Below are positions 1 through 8,358 of a stretch of DNA of 33,110 nt, piece after piece. Every line of letters starts with the position of its first letter. Position 1 is the stretch's first letter. Position numbers and translations under genes: made by a program. The DNA is from Salinarimonas rosea DSM 21201 (lineage in GTDB: Bacteria > Pseudomonadota > Alphaproteobacteria > Rhizobiales > Beijerinckiaceae), in NCBI RefSeq assembly GCF_000429045.1, contig NZ_AUBC01000036.1, positions 1 through 33,110 on the forward strand, read 5' to 3'. The notes beneath the pieces are model-generated. The model was given only the letters and a program-made list of their open reading frames with translations, searched no databases and was not told the origin of the DNA.

Positions 1-1
1 C

Positions 2-1006
2 TTCGACGTGGTCACCGGCGCCCAGGCCAAGCCCAAGGCGAACGCGCCGGCCTACACCAAGGTGTTCGGGCAATCGCTGATCCGGGAAGCCGAGGCCGAC
101 GACAAGATCGTCGCCATCACGGCGGCGATGCCGTCGGGCACCGGCATCGACCTGTTCGGCAAGGCGCATCCCGCCCGCACCTTCGACGTCGGCATCGCCG
201 AGCAGCACGCGGTGACCTTCGCCGCGGGCATGGCGACGGAGGGCTACAAGCCGTTCTGCGCGATCTACTCGACCTTCCTGCAGCGCGCCTACGACCAGAT
301 CGTCCACGACGTGGCGATCCAGAACCTGCCCGTGCGCTTCGTGATGGACCGGGCGGGGCTGGTGGGCGCCGACGGGCCGACGCATGCGGGCTCCTTCGAC
401 GTCGCCTATCTCGGCTGCCTGCCGAACATGACCATCATGGCCGCCGCCGACGAGGCGGAGCTGGTGCACATGGTCGCCACCGCGGCGGCGCACGACACCG
501 GCCCGATCGCCCTGCGCTACCCGCGCGGCGAGGGCGTCGGCGTCGAGCTGCCCGAGCGCGGCGTGCCGCTCGAGATCGGGCGCGGGCGCGTGGTGAAGGA
601 GGGCTCGCGGGTGGCGATCCTCTCGCTCGGCACCCGCCTCGCCGAGGCGCTCGCCGCCGCCGAAGAGCTCGACGCGCGCGGGCTCTCGACCACGGTGGCG
701 GACGCGCGCTTCGCCAAGCCGCTGGACCGCGACCTCGTCGAACGGCTCGCCCGCGAGCACGAGGTGCTGATCACGATCGAGGAGGGCTCGATCGGCGGCT
801 TCGGCTCCTTCGTGCTGCACGCGCTGGCCGACGCGGGGCTGCTCGACAAGGGGCTCAAGGTCCGCCCCATGGTCCTGCCCGACCTGTTCATCGACCAGGA
901 CAAGCCCGCGAAGATGTACGCCGCCGCCGGGCTCGACGCCCGCGGCATCGTCGCCAAGGTGTTCGAGGCGCTCGGCGGGGAGGCCGCGGGCCAGGCCCGC
1001 GCGTGA
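2..1006 (+). CDS. dxs: 1-deoxy-D-xylulose-5-phosphate synthase, C-terminal part
   Basis: This is the C-terminal half of DXS, which condenses pyruvate and glyceraldehyde 3-phosphate to deoxyxylulose 5-phosphate in the first step of the MEP isoprenoid pathway, using thiamine diphosphate in the cytoplasm. The reading frame is open through the left edge, so the gene starts outside the window; full DXS is about 630-640 residues and about 334 are present. The transketolase-type pyrimidine-binding domain begins near APAYTKVFG. The motif GIAEQHAV carries the Glu that activates thiamine, and [15 protein letters not shown] is typical of DXS. The C-terminal transketolase fold follows. The gene faces the next one convergently, with a strong hairpin between them. 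ispA, in the same pathway, lies about 10 kb away but is not co-transcribed. Confidence 0.95.
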   Translation, partial: FDVVTGAQAKPKANAPAYTKVFGQSLIREAEADDKIVAITAAMPSGTGIDLFGKAHPARTFDVGIAEQHAVTFAAGMATEGYKPFCAIYSTFLQRAYDQIVHDVAIQNLPVRFVMDRAGLVGADGPTHAGSFDVAYLGCLPNMTIMAAADEAELVHMVATAAAHDTGPIALRYPRGEGVGVELPERGVPLEIGRGRVVKEGSRVAILSLGTRLAEALAAAEELDARGLSTTVADARFAKPLDRDLVERLAREHEVLITIEEGSIGGFGSFVLHALADAGLLDKGLKVRPMVLPDLFIDQDKPAKMYAAAGLDARGIVAKVFEALGGEAAGQARA

Positions 1007-1011
1007 TGCCG

Positions 1012-1042
1012 CCGTCCCGGACCCGATCCGGGTCCGGGACGG
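1012..1042. terminator. Perfect 14-bp-arm hairpin between convergent genes
   Basis: The arms CCGTCCCGGACCCG and CGGGTCCGGGACGG are perfect inverted copies separated by ATC. The hairpin sits between the dxs stop codon and the stop codon of the convergent dehydratase gene. It can work in both directions, although no T-run follows. The sequence also resembles short dispersed palindromes common in GC-rich alphaproteobacteria; copy number elsewhere cannot be judged here. Confidence 0.65.
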
Positions 1043-1055
1043 GCGCCACGTCCGC

Positions 1056-2030
1056 TTACTCGGAGACGAGCGCCGCGAAGCGCGCGAGATCGACGTTTCC
1101 GCCCGAGACGATCACGCCGACCCGCTTGCCCGCGAGGTCGCCCGCCGCGAAGGCGGCGGCGGCGCCGAGGCAGCCGGTGGGCTCGACGACCTGCTTCATG
1201 CGCTCGGCGAAGAAGCGCATGGTCTCGACGAGCGCCGCGTCCGGCACGGTGGTGACGCCCGCGGCTTTCGCCCGAAGGAGCGGGAAGGTGTGGGCGCCCG
1301 CCGCCGTCGTCTGCGCGCCGTCGGCGATCGTCTGCGGCACCGGGATCGTGACGATGCGCCCCGCCTCGAGCGAGCGGCGGATGTCGTCGCCCGCCTCCGG
1401 CTCGACCCCCCAGACCGCACAGCCGGGAGAGAGGGCCTCGGCCGCGAGGCAGGCGCCCGACGTCAGCCCGCCGCCGCCGAGGCAGGCGTAGATCCGGTCG
1501 AGCGGCCCGACCTCCTCGATCAGCTCCTTCGTCGCCGTGCCCTGGCCGGCGATCACGTCGGGATGGTCGAAGGGCGGGATCAGCGCGAGCCCGCGCTCGG
1601 CCGAGAGCCGGCGGCCGATGGCCTCGCGATCCTCGCCGAAGCGGTCGTAGAGAACGACCTCGGCGCCGTAGCCCCGCGTCGCCGCGACCTTGATCGCCGG
1701 CGCGTCGGTGGGCATCACGATCACCGTCGGCGCGCCGAGCAGCGTGCCGGCGCAGGCGATCGCCTGGGCGTGGTTGCCCGAGGAATAGGCGACGACGCCC
1801 CGCGCCCGCGCGTCCGCATCGAGCGCCGCGATGGCGTTGTAGGCGCCGCGGAACTTGAAGGCGCCCGTGCGCTGGAGGCTCTCCATCTTGAAGAACAGCC
1901 GCGCGCCGGTGCGCGCGTCCGCGGTGCGCGAGGTCATCACCGGCGTGCGGTGGGCGATGCCGTCGAGGCGCCGGGCAGCGGCCTCGACGTCGGCGTAGGT
2001 GGGCAGGCGCAGTCCCGTGGTCTGGTCCAT
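1056..2030 (-). CDS. Threonine/serine dehydratase-like PLP enzyme (fold type II)
   Basis: A 324-residue pyridoxal-phosphate enzyme of the serine/threonine dehydratase family, which removes the hydroxyl and amino groups of a beta-hydroxy amino acid to give a 2-oxo acid and ammonia. The Schiff-base Lys is K59 in RTGAFKFRGA, substrate binding is by SSGNHAQ (83-89), and the phosphate loop is GGGGL (186-190). There is no C-terminal ACT regulatory domain, so it is not the long biosynthetic IlvA form. Threonine dehydratase, serine racemase and threo-3-hydroxyaspartate ammonia-lyase are all possible. The ATG overlaps the stop codon of the upstream enoyl-CoA hydratase by one base (TGATG), so the two are probably translationally coupled. 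Confidence 0.85.
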   Translation of the reverse strand: MDQTTGLRLPTYADVEAAARRLDGIAHRTPVMTSRTADARTGARLFFKMESLQRTGAFKFRGAYNAIAALDADARARGVVAYSSGNHAQAIACAGTLLGAPTVIVMPTDAPAIKVAATRGYGAEVVLYDRFGEDREAIGRRLSAERGLALIPPFDHPDVIAGQGTATKELIEEVGPLDRIYACLGGGGLTSGACLAAEALSPGCAVWGVEPEAGDDIRRSLEAGRIVTIPVPQTIADGAQTTAAGAHTFPLLRAKAAGVTTVPDAALVETMRFFAERMKQVVEPTGCLGAAAAFAAGDLAGKRVGVIVSGGNVDLARFAALVSE

Positions 2031-2803
2031 CAGCGGTTCCCGAACTCGGCCTTTCGCTTCTCGACGAAGGCCTGCATGCCTTCCTTCTGGTCGGCGGTGG
2101 CGAACATGGCGTGGAAGACGCGGCGCTCGAAGCGGATGCCCTCGGCGAGCGTGGTCTCGTAGGCGCGATTGACGCTCTCCTTCGTCATCAAGGCGATGGG
2201 CAGCGACATGTCGGCGATGGCGGCGGCGACCTTCAGCGCCTCGTCGAGAAGCTGGTCGACCGGCAGGACCCGCGAGACGAGCCCGGCGCGCTCCGCCTCG
2301 GCCGCGTCCATCATGCGGCCGGTGAGGCACATCTCCATCGCCTTCGCCTTGCCCACGAACCGGGTGAGGCGCTGCGTGCCGCCGGCTCCCGGCATCACGC
2401 CGAGCTTGATCTCGGGCTGGCCGAACTTCGCCGTCTCGGAGGCGAGGATGAAGTCGCACATCATGGCGAGCTCGCAGCCGCCGCCGAGCGCGAAGCCCGA
2501 CACCGCGGCGACGATCGGCTTGCGCCGCGCGGCGACCTTGTCCCAGGCGGTGATGAAGTCGTCGAGATAGGTCTGCGGGTAGGAGAGGCCCGACATCTCC
2601 TTGATGTCGGCGCCCGCCGCGAAGGCCTTCTCGGAGCCGGTGATCACGATGCAGCCGATGGCCGGATCGCGCTCGTAGCCGTCGAGCGCCTCGTTGAGCT
2701 CCGCGATCAGCGTGGAATTCAGCGCGTTGAGCGCCTGCGGCCGGTGGAGCGTGACGAGCCCGACCTTGCCGCGGGTCTCGGTGAGGATGGTCTCGTAGGG
2801 CAT
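2030..2803 (-). CDS. Enoyl-CoA hydratase/isomerase (crotonase family)
   Basis: A 257-residue crotonase-fold protein, the usual length for bacterial short-chain enoyl-CoA hydratase, which hydrates trans-2-enoyl-CoA in beta-oxidation and related pathways. The CoA oxyanion segment is AGADIKEM (63-70). The two catalytic Glu residues of true hydratases are present: E111 in [11 protein letters not shown] and E131 in QPEIKLG, followed by PGAGGTQRL. The chosen ATG follows a strong AGGAGG site; an in-frame upstream ATG would add ten residues but has a poorer site. It is the first gene of a two-gene unit with the PLP dehydratase. The exact acyl substrate cannot be read from the sequence. Confidence 0.9.
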   Translation of the reverse strand: MPYETILTETRGKVGLVTLHRPQALNALNSTLIAELNEALDGYERDPAIGCIVITGSEKAFAAGADIKEMSGLSYPQTYLDDFITAWDKVAARRKPIVAAVSGFALGGGCELAMMCDFILASETAKFGQPEIKLGVMPGAGGTQRLTRFVGKAKAMEMCLTGRMMDAAEAERAGLVSRVLPVDQLLDEALKVAAAIADMSLPIALMTKESVNRAYETTLAEGIRFERRVFHAMFATADQKEGMQAFVEKRKAEFGNR

Positions 2804-2920
2804 GGCGTCGCCTCCTCCTGTTCGTCCGCTCATCGGTAGCGGGCGAGGGGAGGGGCGGCAAGGGGCAGAAAGGCGGGCGGCGCGTGCCCGATCACGCCCG
2901 GCCGATCACGCCCGGTCCGA

Positions 2921-3523
2921 CTAAGCCCAGGGGCGCTCGGCCATCTTCTGCTCGAACGTCTCGATCGCCGGCGCCTTCTCCAGCGTCAGGCCGATGTCGT
3001 CCAGGCCGTTCATCAGGCAGTGCTTGCGAAACGGGTCGATCTCGAAGCGGATGACGCCGCCGTCGGGGCCGCGGATCTCCTGGGATTCGAGATCGACGGT
3101 GATCGTCGCGTTGGCGCCGCGCTCGGCGTCCTCGAACAGGGCCTCGAGTTCGCTCGGCGTCACCACGATCGGCAGGATGCCGTTCTTGAAGCAGTTGTTG
3201 TAGAAGATGTCCGCGAAGGACGTCGAGATCACGCAGCGGATGCCGTAGTCGAGCAGCGCCCAGGGTGCGTGCTCGCGCGAGGAGCCGCAGCCGAAATTGT
3301 CGCCGGCGACCAGGATCTGCGCCTTGCGGTAGGCCGGCTGGTTCAGGACGAACTCCGGGATCTCCGCGCCCTCGGGCGTGAAGCGCATCTCGGCGAAGAG
3401 CCCCGTGCCGAGCCCGGTGCGCTTGATCGTCTTGAGGTAGTTCTTCGGGATGATCATGTCGGTGTCGACGTTGATGATCCGGAGCGGCGCGGCGACGCCG
3501 GTGAGAACCGTGAAGGGCTGCAT
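2921..3523 (-). CDS. leuD: 3-isopropylmalate dehydratase, small subunit
   Basis: A 200-residue protein matching LeuD, the swivel-domain subunit that with LeuC isomerises 2-isopropylmalate to 3-isopropylmalate in leucine synthesis. Hallmarks are the N-terminal [15 protein letters not shown], the aconitase-type motif [15 protein letters not shown] (74-88), and the tail [15 protein letters not shown]. The length is normal for the family. leuC and leuB are not in the window, so the leucine genes are dispersed here. The gene is divergent from the catalase gene, with 231 bases between the two start codons. Confidence 0.96.
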   Translation of the reverse strand: MQPFTVLTGVAAPLRIINVDTDMIIPKNYLKTIKRTGLGTGLFAEMRFTPEGAEIPEFVLNQPAYRKAQILVAGDNFGCGSSREHAPWALLDYGIRCVISTSFADIFYNNCFKNGILPIVVTPSELEALFEDAERGANATITVDLESQEIRGPDGGVIRFEIDPFRKHCLMNGLDDIGLTLEKAPAIETFEQKMAERPWA

Positions 3524-3661
3524 GGGCTCGTTTCTTCGTCGGGCTCGGTCGGTCGGGCTTCGAGGCGGGGCCCCGAAGGCATCGGCGGTTCTCTAGCAGC
3601 CGTCCGCCGCGAGGGGAAGCCTCCACGGGTGCAGAGCGGGTCGCCGCGGGCCCGTCGGCGC

Positions 3662-3686
3662 GAAACCCCGATCCCTCCCGTCCGTT
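3662..3686 (+). promoter_or_regulatory. Candidate EcfG (general stress sigma factor) promoter for catalase
   Basis: GAAAC, 16 bases, then CGTT: one mismatch from the alphaproteobacterial EcfG consensus GGAAC-N16/17-CGTT. It lies about 70 bases upstream of the catalase ATG and points at it. Similar elements precede the DUF892 gene and sit in the 30.5 kb intergenic region. One-mismatch hits do occur by chance, so position and gene function carry most of the weight. Confidence 0.5.
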
Positions 3687-3754
3687 GGCCGCTCGAACGG
3701 CGATGCCCGACGCGGCGTCCCGCACCATGCGACACGAGCACGAAGGGCGACGCC

Positions 3755-5446
3755 ATGGCGAAGACCCCCTCCCGCCGCGCGGACGGCACGCTGACGAACC
3801 GTCAGGGTCATCCGGTCTCGAACAACCAGTCGCAGCGTACGGTCGGCCCGCGCGGCCCGGCGACGCTAGAGAACTACCAGTTCCTCGAGAAGATCAGCCA
3901 TTTCGACCGCGAGCGCATCCCCGAGCGGGTGGTCCACGCCCGCGGCTTCGTCGCCTACGGCCGGTTCGAGGCGACCGGCAAGATCGGCGACGAGCCGGCG
4001 TCGAAGTACACCCGCGCCAAGCTGTTCCAGGAGGCGGGCAAGACGACCCCGCTGGCGATCCGCTTCTCCACCGTGATCGGCGGGCGGGATTCGTCGGAGG
4101 TCGCCCGCGACCCGCGCGGCTTCGCGGTGAAGTTCTACACCGAGGACGGCAACTGGGACCTCGTCGGCAACAATCTCGCGGTGTTCTTCATCCGCGACGC
4201 GATCAAGTTCCCCGACGTGATCCATGCGCTGAAGCCCGACCCGGTGACCTTCCGCCAGGAGCCGAACCGGATCTTCGACTTCATGTCGCAGACGCCGGAA
4301 GCGATGCACATGCTCACGCACCTGTTCAGCCCGCGCGGCATCCCGCGCAGCTACCGGCACATGGAGGGCTTCGGGGTCAACACCTACAAGATGGTCGACG
4401 AGGCCGGCGAGACGGTGCTGGTGAAGTACCACTTCCATCCGCGCCAGGGCGTCGAGAGCCTCACCGCGGCGGAGGCGGCGAAGGTGCAGGGCCAGGATCT
4501 CGGCTCGGCCTCGAAGGATCTCTACACCGCCATCGAGCGCGGCGATCATCCGCAGTGGGACATGTACGTGCAGATCCTGTCGGACGACGAGCATCCCGAG
4601 CTCGACTGGGATCCGCTCGACGACACCAAGATCTGGCCCGAGGAGGACATCCCGCTGCGCCACGTCGGCACCATGACGCTCGACCGCAACGTGGAGGACT
4701 TCTTCGACGAGAACGAGCAGATCGCCATGGGCACCGGCGTGCTGGTCGACGGGCTCGACTTCTCCGACGACAAGATGCTGGTGGGCCGCACCTTCTCCTA
4801 CTCGGACACGCAGCGCTACCGGGTCGGGCCGAACTACCTGCAGCTGCCGGTGAACCGCCCGCGCGGGGCGAGCGTGCACACCAACCAGTCCGGCGGGCAG
4901 ATGTCCTACCACCGCGATCTCGCGCCCGGGCAGAACCCGCACGTCAACTACGAGCCCTCCATCCACGGCGGCCTGCGCGAGGCCGAGGGCGACAGGGAGA
5001 GCCGGCCGCCGGAGCTGCGCGGGCGGCTCGTGCGCGAGCCGATCGAGCGGCGCAACGACTACGTCCAGGCCCGTGGCCGCTTCTGCACCATGATGAATTG
5101 GGAGCGCGACGACCTCGTGGAGAACATGGGCACGCTCCTGTCGGAGTGCGAGCGCGACGTGCAGGAGCGCATGATCTGGCACTTCTTCCTGGTGCACGAC
5201 GACTACGGCCGGCGCGTCGGCGAGCGGATCGGCATCACGGCGGACGACGTGCGCGGCCTGTCGCCGCTGAAGGGCCAGGTCCTCACCGAGGAGGACGAGC
5301 GCCGGCTGAAGAGCCTCGGCGACAACGGCGACCGCATCGACCCGAAGCAGTGGCCCGGCTGGACGAGCTCGGTCACCAACCGCCAGGCGAGCGCCGAGGA
5401 CGTGCTCGCGAGCTACCCGAGCGGGCGCAAGCAGGCGGCGGAATGA
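3755..5446 (+). CDS. Monofunctional heme catalase
   Basis: A 563-residue catalase that splits hydrogen peroxide to water and oxygen. The distal His is H61 in ERVVHARGF, the distal Asn is N139 in [10 protein letters not shown], and the proximal heme ligand is Y349 in [12 protein letters not shown]. The N-terminal arm with [19 protein letters not shown] is typical of small-subunit catalases. It is somewhat longer than the usual 480-520 residues because of a C-terminal extension (about 505-563), but lacks the flavodoxin-like domain of large catalases. The ATG follows GAAGGG. A 10-bp-arm hairpin follows the stop codon. An EcfG-like promoter upstream suggests control by the general stress response. 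It could be called katA, but the clade is not certain. Confidence 0.95.
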   Translation: MAKTPSRRADGTLTNRQGHPVSNNQSQRTVGPRGPATLENYQFLEKISHFDRERIPERVVHARGFVAYGRFEATGKIGDEPASKYTRAKLFQEAGKTTPLAIRFSTVIGGRDSSEVARDPRGFAVKFYTEDGNWDLVGNNLAVFFIRDAIKFPDVIHALKPDPVTFRQEPNRIFDFMSQTPEAMHMLTHLFSPRGIPRSYRHMEGFGVNTYKMVDEAGETVLVKYHFHPRQGVESLTAAEAAKVQGQDLGSASKDLYTAIERGDHPQWDMYVQILSDDEHPELDWDPLDDTKIWPEEDIPLRHVGTMTLDRNVEDFFDENEQIAMGTGVLVDGLDFSDDKMLVGRTFSYSDTQRYRVGPNYLQLPVNRPRGASVHTNQSGGQMSYHRDLAPGQNPHVNYEPSIHGGLREAEGDRESRPPELRGRLVREPIERRNDYVQARGRFCTMMNWERDDLVENMGTLLSECERDVQERMIWHFFLVHDDYGRRVGERIGITADDVRGLSPLKGQVLTEEDERRLKSLGDNGDRIDPKQWPGWTSSVTNRQASAEDVLASYPSGRKQAAE

Positions 5447-5454
5447 GCGCCGCC

Positions 5455-5479
5455 CCGCGCGGGCGCGGTGCCCGCGCGG
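5455..5479 (+). terminator. Hairpin after catalase
   Basis: Perfect arms CCGCGCGGGC and GCCCGCGCGG with a five-base loop and two T residues directly after, nine bases beyond the catalase stop codon. This is the expected place for an intrinsic terminator, though the T-run is minimal. Confidence 0.6.
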
Positions 5480-5509
5480 TTGCCGCCGTCGCGACGCTCC
5501 GGTAACCCG

Positions 5510-5550
5510 GTCCCGCCCCGCGGCCCTCCCGCGCCGTGGCGGGGCGGGAC
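5510..5550 (+). repeat. 12-bp perfect inverted repeat just upstream of the kinase gene
   Basis: GTCCCGCCCCGC (5510-5521) and GCGGGGCGGGAC (5539-5550) are perfect inverted copies 17 bases apart. The right arm ends immediately before the ribosome-binding site AGGAGAG of the kinase gene. It could be a second terminator for catalase transcripts, an operator, or an RNA hairpin influencing translation of the kinase. Confidence 0.5.
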
Positions 5551-5565
5551 ATCAGGAGAGCCGCC

Positions 5566-6096
5566 GTGACCGACGCCGCCCGCCCGCCGATCGCCTACGC
5601 CATGTGCGGGCTCGCCTTCTCGGGCAAGTCCACGATCGCGCGCACCATCGCGCAGGCGCTGAAGATCGACATCGTCTCGCTCGACGCCATCAACGACGAG
5701 CGCGGCTTCGACGGCGGCAACGTCGTCGACGATTCCGAGTGGGAGCGCACCAGCCACATCGCCATGGAGCGCCTCGCCGGGCACCTCGCCGCCGGGCGGT
5801 CGGCCATCGTCGACGACACCTTCGCCTTCCGCTTCCTGCGCGATCGCTGCGCCGCCGTCGCCGCCCGCCACGGCGCCGGGTTTCGCATTCTCATGGTCGA
5901 GACCCCGCTTCCCGAGATCGAGGCGCGCCGGCGTGCCAACGACCTCACGGGCGAGCGGATGGGGCTCTCGGACGCGGTGTTCGACGACCACGTCGCCCGT
6001 TTCCAGGGCCCGGAGCCGGACGAGCCGGTGGTCCGCCTCGCCGCGCCGGAGGATGTCGACCGCTTCCTCGCCGAGGCGCGCACCCGTCGGGCCTGA
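5566..6096 (+). CDS. Small P-loop ATP-binding protein, AAA_33/zeta-like kinase
   Basis: A 176-residue protein with a Walker A motif at residues 15-23 (GLAFSGKST) and the general pattern of small P-loop kinases: an acidic segment after strand 2 (SLDAIND), a buried VDDTF strand and an Arg-rich lid region (EARRRANDL). Relatives are annotated as ATP-binding protein or AAA_33 kinase; substrates are mostly unknown. The GTG start was chosen because AGGAGAG lies six bases upstream; an in-frame upstream ATG would fall inside the inverted repeat. It has no antitoxin-like partner, so a zeta-type toxin role is not supported. The next gene is on the same strand, 62 bases downstream, with its own promoter candidate. 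Confidence 0.75.
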   Translation: MTDAARPPIAYAMCGLAFSGKSTIARTIAQALKIDIVSLDAINDERGFDGGNVVDDSEWERTSHIAMERLAGHLAAGRSAIVDDTFAFRFLRDRCAAVAARHGAGFRILMVETPLPEIEARRRANDLTGERMGLSDAVFDDHVARFQGPEPDEPVVRLAAPEDVDRFLAEARTRRA

Positions 6097-6101
6097 GGCG
6101 G

Positions 6102-6126
6102 CGAACCCGGCCCGGGTCCATGCGTT
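6102..6126 (+). promoter_or_regulatory. Candidate EcfG promoter for the DUF892 gene
   Basis: CGAAC, 16 bases, CGTT: one mismatch from GGAAC-N16/17-CGTT. It lies 32 bases upstream of the ATG of the DUF892 gene, a normal distance, and just after the stop codon of the kinase gene. A stress-sigma promoter suits a YciE/YciF-type protein. Confidence 0.5.
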
Positions 6127-6158
6127 CGGGACTCGAGAGCACCCGACAGGAGGCCCCC

Positions 6159-6650
6159 ATGCCCGTCTCGCACCTGCGCGATCTCTACCTCGTGGAGCTC
6201 CAGGAGATGCGCTCCGCCGAGGATCTCATGGCCCGCACCATGCCGACGCTGGCGCGGCGCGCCAGCAACGAGCCCCTCGCCCGCATGCTCTCCGACGACG
6301 TCGGCGAGACCAGCGCCCATCGCGACCGTCTCGCGGCGATCCTCGGCGGCCACGGCGCCGACGCCGGGGAGCATCGCGACCAGTCGATGGCCGCCCTCGT
6401 CGCCGAGGCGGACAAGTGGTCGGGCATGATCGAGGACCCGGCCTGCCGCGACACCGCGCTGATCGCCTCGGCCCAGCGGCTTCAGCACTACGAGATCGCC
6501 GCCTACGGCTCGCTCGCCACCTGGGCGAAGCAGCTCGGCTTCGAGGAGGACCTCGCCGTGCTCCTCGACATCCTCGACGAGGAGAAGAAGGCGGACGAGA
6601 CCCTGACCGAACTCGCCAAGGACGTCGTCAACCCGCAGGCGGCGGCGTGA
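6159..6650 (+). CDS. DUF892 (YciE/YciF-type) ferritin-like protein
   Basis: A 163-residue, mostly helical protein of the YciE/YciF (DUF892) family, ferritin-like four-helix bundles associated with stress responses. Recognisable segments are the opening HLRDLYLVELQEMRSAED, the middle AQRLQHYEIAAYGSLATWA and the closing DILDEEKKADETLTELAKD, which supply the Glu and His residues that bind metal in this fold. Length is normal. The ATG follows CAGGAGG. Its last bases overlap the GTG of the next small gene (GTGA), so the two are coupled. The enzymatic function of the family is not settled. Confidence 0.9.
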   Translation: MPVSHLRDLYLVELQEMRSAEDLMARTMPTLARRASNEPLARMLSDDVGETSAHRDRLAAILGGHGADAGEHRDQSMAALVAEADKWSGMIEDPACRDTALIASAQRLQHYEIAAYGSLATWAKQLGFEEDLAVLLDILDEEKKADETLTELAKDVVNPQAAA

Positions 6651-6889
6651 CGACGGGATCGGCCGAGGACCACCGCAGGCCCGGGTCGCCGGAGGAGCGG
6701 GCGCGTTCGGATGCCCCGCGCCGGATCGCCCCCGCCGACGCTCCGGGCCTCGCCGACGAGAGCGTCAATTCCAGCCGCCGCGCCGGGCCGGAGGCCGATC
6801 CGGGAACGGAGGATCCGGCGGAGCGCGCCAAGGTCGCCACCGCCGGGGTCGCGACCGGCCGGGCGGAGCCGCGGCGGCGCGGGTCCTGA
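6647..6889 (+). CDS. Small hydrophilic protein coupled to the DUF892 gene
   Basis: A frame of 80 codons that starts at GTG overlapping the DUF892 stop codon by four bases (GTGA), an arrangement also seen for two certain gene pairs in this window. The product is rich in Arg, Glu, Asp, Pro, Ala and Gly, has almost no large hydrophobic residues and no Cys, and is probably disordered. I recognise no family. Codon third positions are GC-rich as in neighbouring genes. The opposite strand is also open here, so coding status rests mainly on the overlap. If real, it would share the stress promoter of the DUF892 gene. Confidence 0.5.
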   Translation: MTTGSAEDHRRPGSPEERARSDAPRRIAPADAPGLADESVNSSRRAGPEADPGTEDPAERAKVATAGVATGRAEPRRRGS

Positions 6890-6966
6890 CGCTCGGCCGC
6901 GCGTCCCGTCGGGAGGTCCATTCATGCGGTCGGCGTCCCGTACCGCCGTTGGGGAGCCGGTCCGGG

Positions 6967-7359
6967 TCATCTCAGCCGTTCCAGCGCCCCTTTGCGTCCG
7001 ACGATGGTCTCGTAGTCCCAGGCGATGGTCTGCGACTTCGCGAGCCAGCGTTCCAGCTCCTCGACATCGACCTCGGCCGGCGACCGATAGAAGATCGAGG
7101 CGTCCTCGAATGTCCCTCCGCGGACGTCGAGCCGGGGCTCGTCGAAGCCGGCGCCGCTCCAGAACATCAGGCGTATGCCGCGCTTCTGCTTGCTGTAGCC
7201 GACGGTCGGATTGCCGTCCAGGAACCACACCGGATGCCGGTGCCAGACTTTGCCCTCGGCCTCTGGAAGCCGTCGCTCGATCGTCCGGGCGAGCAGGTCG
7301 CAGATCTCCCTCTCGCCGTCCTCCAGGCTGCGGTTGAAGTCGCTGATCTCCGGTCTCAT
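6967..7359 (-). CDS. DUF1801 (YdhG-like) domain protein
   Basis: A 130-residue protein with the DUF1801 pattern: an N-terminal helix ending in RTIERRLPEAEGKVWHRHPVWFLDGNPTVGYS, then a strand pair with FWSGAGF, and a C-terminal helix. The family has a YjbR/YdhG-like fold of unknown biochemical role, often near TetR and SRPBCC genes. An excellent AGGAGGT site precedes the ATG. It is the last gene of a leftward run of four with short gaps (43, 67 and 80 bases) that includes an SRPBCC protein and a TetR regulator. Confidence 0.8.
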   Translation of the reverse strand: MRPEISDFNRSLEDGEREICDLLARTIERRLPEAEGKVWHRHPVWFLDGNPTVGYSKQKRGIRLMFWSGAGFDEPRLDVRGGTFEDASIFYRSPAEVDVEELERWLAKSQTIAWDYETIVGRKGALERLR

Positions 7360-7439
7360 GTCGCACCTCCTCGATCGGCACGACGCGTGCGGGCGGGCGC
7401 GCCGAGCGCCGCGACATCGATCCGCTGCGACGACGTATC

Positions 7440-8291
7440 CTAGTCGAACATGCCTTTCGGGGTCTCGCCGCTCAGGAACGGCTCGATCAGCATGTGCAGG
7501 AGCTCGGGCTGGCCGATCACCGCCGTATGCGAGGTCGCGGGCAGGATGGCCAGGCGCGATGCGGCCACGGGCGCTCCCATGTCGCCCATCGCGCCACCGC
7601 CCAGGAGCCGGAACATGGCCACGGTGTGCTCGAGCGTGACCACGTCGGCATCGCCCGCGATGAGGAGCACGGGAGCCTCGATGCCGCGGACCTGCTCCTC
7701 CCAGGCCATCGGCTCGTGCTCGAGCGCGATGAGCTTCTCCGCCAGGGCGCGGAACCCCTCCGGATCGGGGGCGAGCTCACGGTAGTCCGCCTCGAGCGGC
7801 GTACCGATCAGCATGTCCGGCGTCATGTCGGGGATCATGGCGGCGAATTGCGGCTGCATGCCGCGAGCGTCGTAGGCGGCCGACGCCGCCACGAGGCGGT
7901 CGACCTTGTCGGGGTGGCGGACCGCGAGCTGGAGCCCGGCGGCCGCCCCCATCGAGTACCCGAACACGTCGGCCCGCTCGAGCCCGACCGCATCCATGAA
8001 GGCGGCCACGTCGTCGGCGAGGGTCTCGTAGGTGATCGGCCGGTCGATGTCGGCGGTGCGGCCGTGCCCCTGGAACTCCAGCGCGTAGACGCGACGGCTC
8101 TCCGCCAGCCGAGGCACGATCTCACCCATCGCCGGGATGCTCATGTAGGCGCCGTGCAGGACGACGAGCGGATCGCCCTCGCCCGAGACCTCGTAGTAGG
8201 TCTCCAGGCCGTCGATCGTGACGGTCTCGGCCAAGGCGGGAGGGGCGGCTGTCGCGATCAGCGCTGCGACGAGCATGGCTGGGCGGATCAT
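7440..8291 (-). CDS. Secreted alpha/beta hydrolase
   Basis: A 283-residue alpha/beta-hydrolase with an N-terminal signal peptide (about residues 1-21, ending PPALA-E), so probably periplasmic. The oxyanion segment is VVLHGAY, the nucleophile is S113 in GYSMGAA, the acid is in GDADVV, and the catalytic His is in ATSHTAV. That triad order fits esterases, lactonases and haloperoxidase-like hydrolases; the substrate is unknown. The ATG follows GGAG at good spacing. The gene follows tetR by 67 bases on the same strand and may share its promoter. Confidence 0.88.
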   Translation of the reverse strand: MIRPAMLVAALIATAAPPALAETVTIDGLETYYEVSGEGDPLVVLHGAYMSIPAMGEIVPRLAESRRVYALEFQGHGRTADIDRPITYETLADDVAAFMDAVGLERADVFGYSMGAAAGLQLAVRHPDKVDRLVAASAAYDARGMQPQFAAMIPDMTPDMLIGTPLEADYRELAPDPEGFRALAEKLIALEHEPMAWEEQVRGIEAPVLLIAGDADVVTLEHTVAMFRLLGGGAMGDMGAPVAASRLAILPATSHTAVIGQPELLHMLIEPFLSGETPKGMFD

Positions 8292-8358
8292 GTCGGGTCT
8301 CCGGTGTCGTGTGGCCGAGGGTGCCGCGGATCGGCGCGTGCGCCGACGAGAGGTCGTC

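Noticed and set aside
2881-2920. CRISPR-like repeated CGATCACGCCCGG
   Set aside because: Just two adjacent copies of 12-13 bases with no spacers; a simple local duplication.
3866-5197. 443-codon open frame opposite the catalase gene
   Set aside because: It is the mirror of a certain catalase gene; the product is Val/Leu/Arg/His-rich with no family motif. Long antisense frames are normal at this GC content.
5566-6096. Zeta toxin of a toxin-antitoxin pair
   Set aside because: Only the P-loop kinase pattern supports it; there is no antitoxin-like gene beside it.
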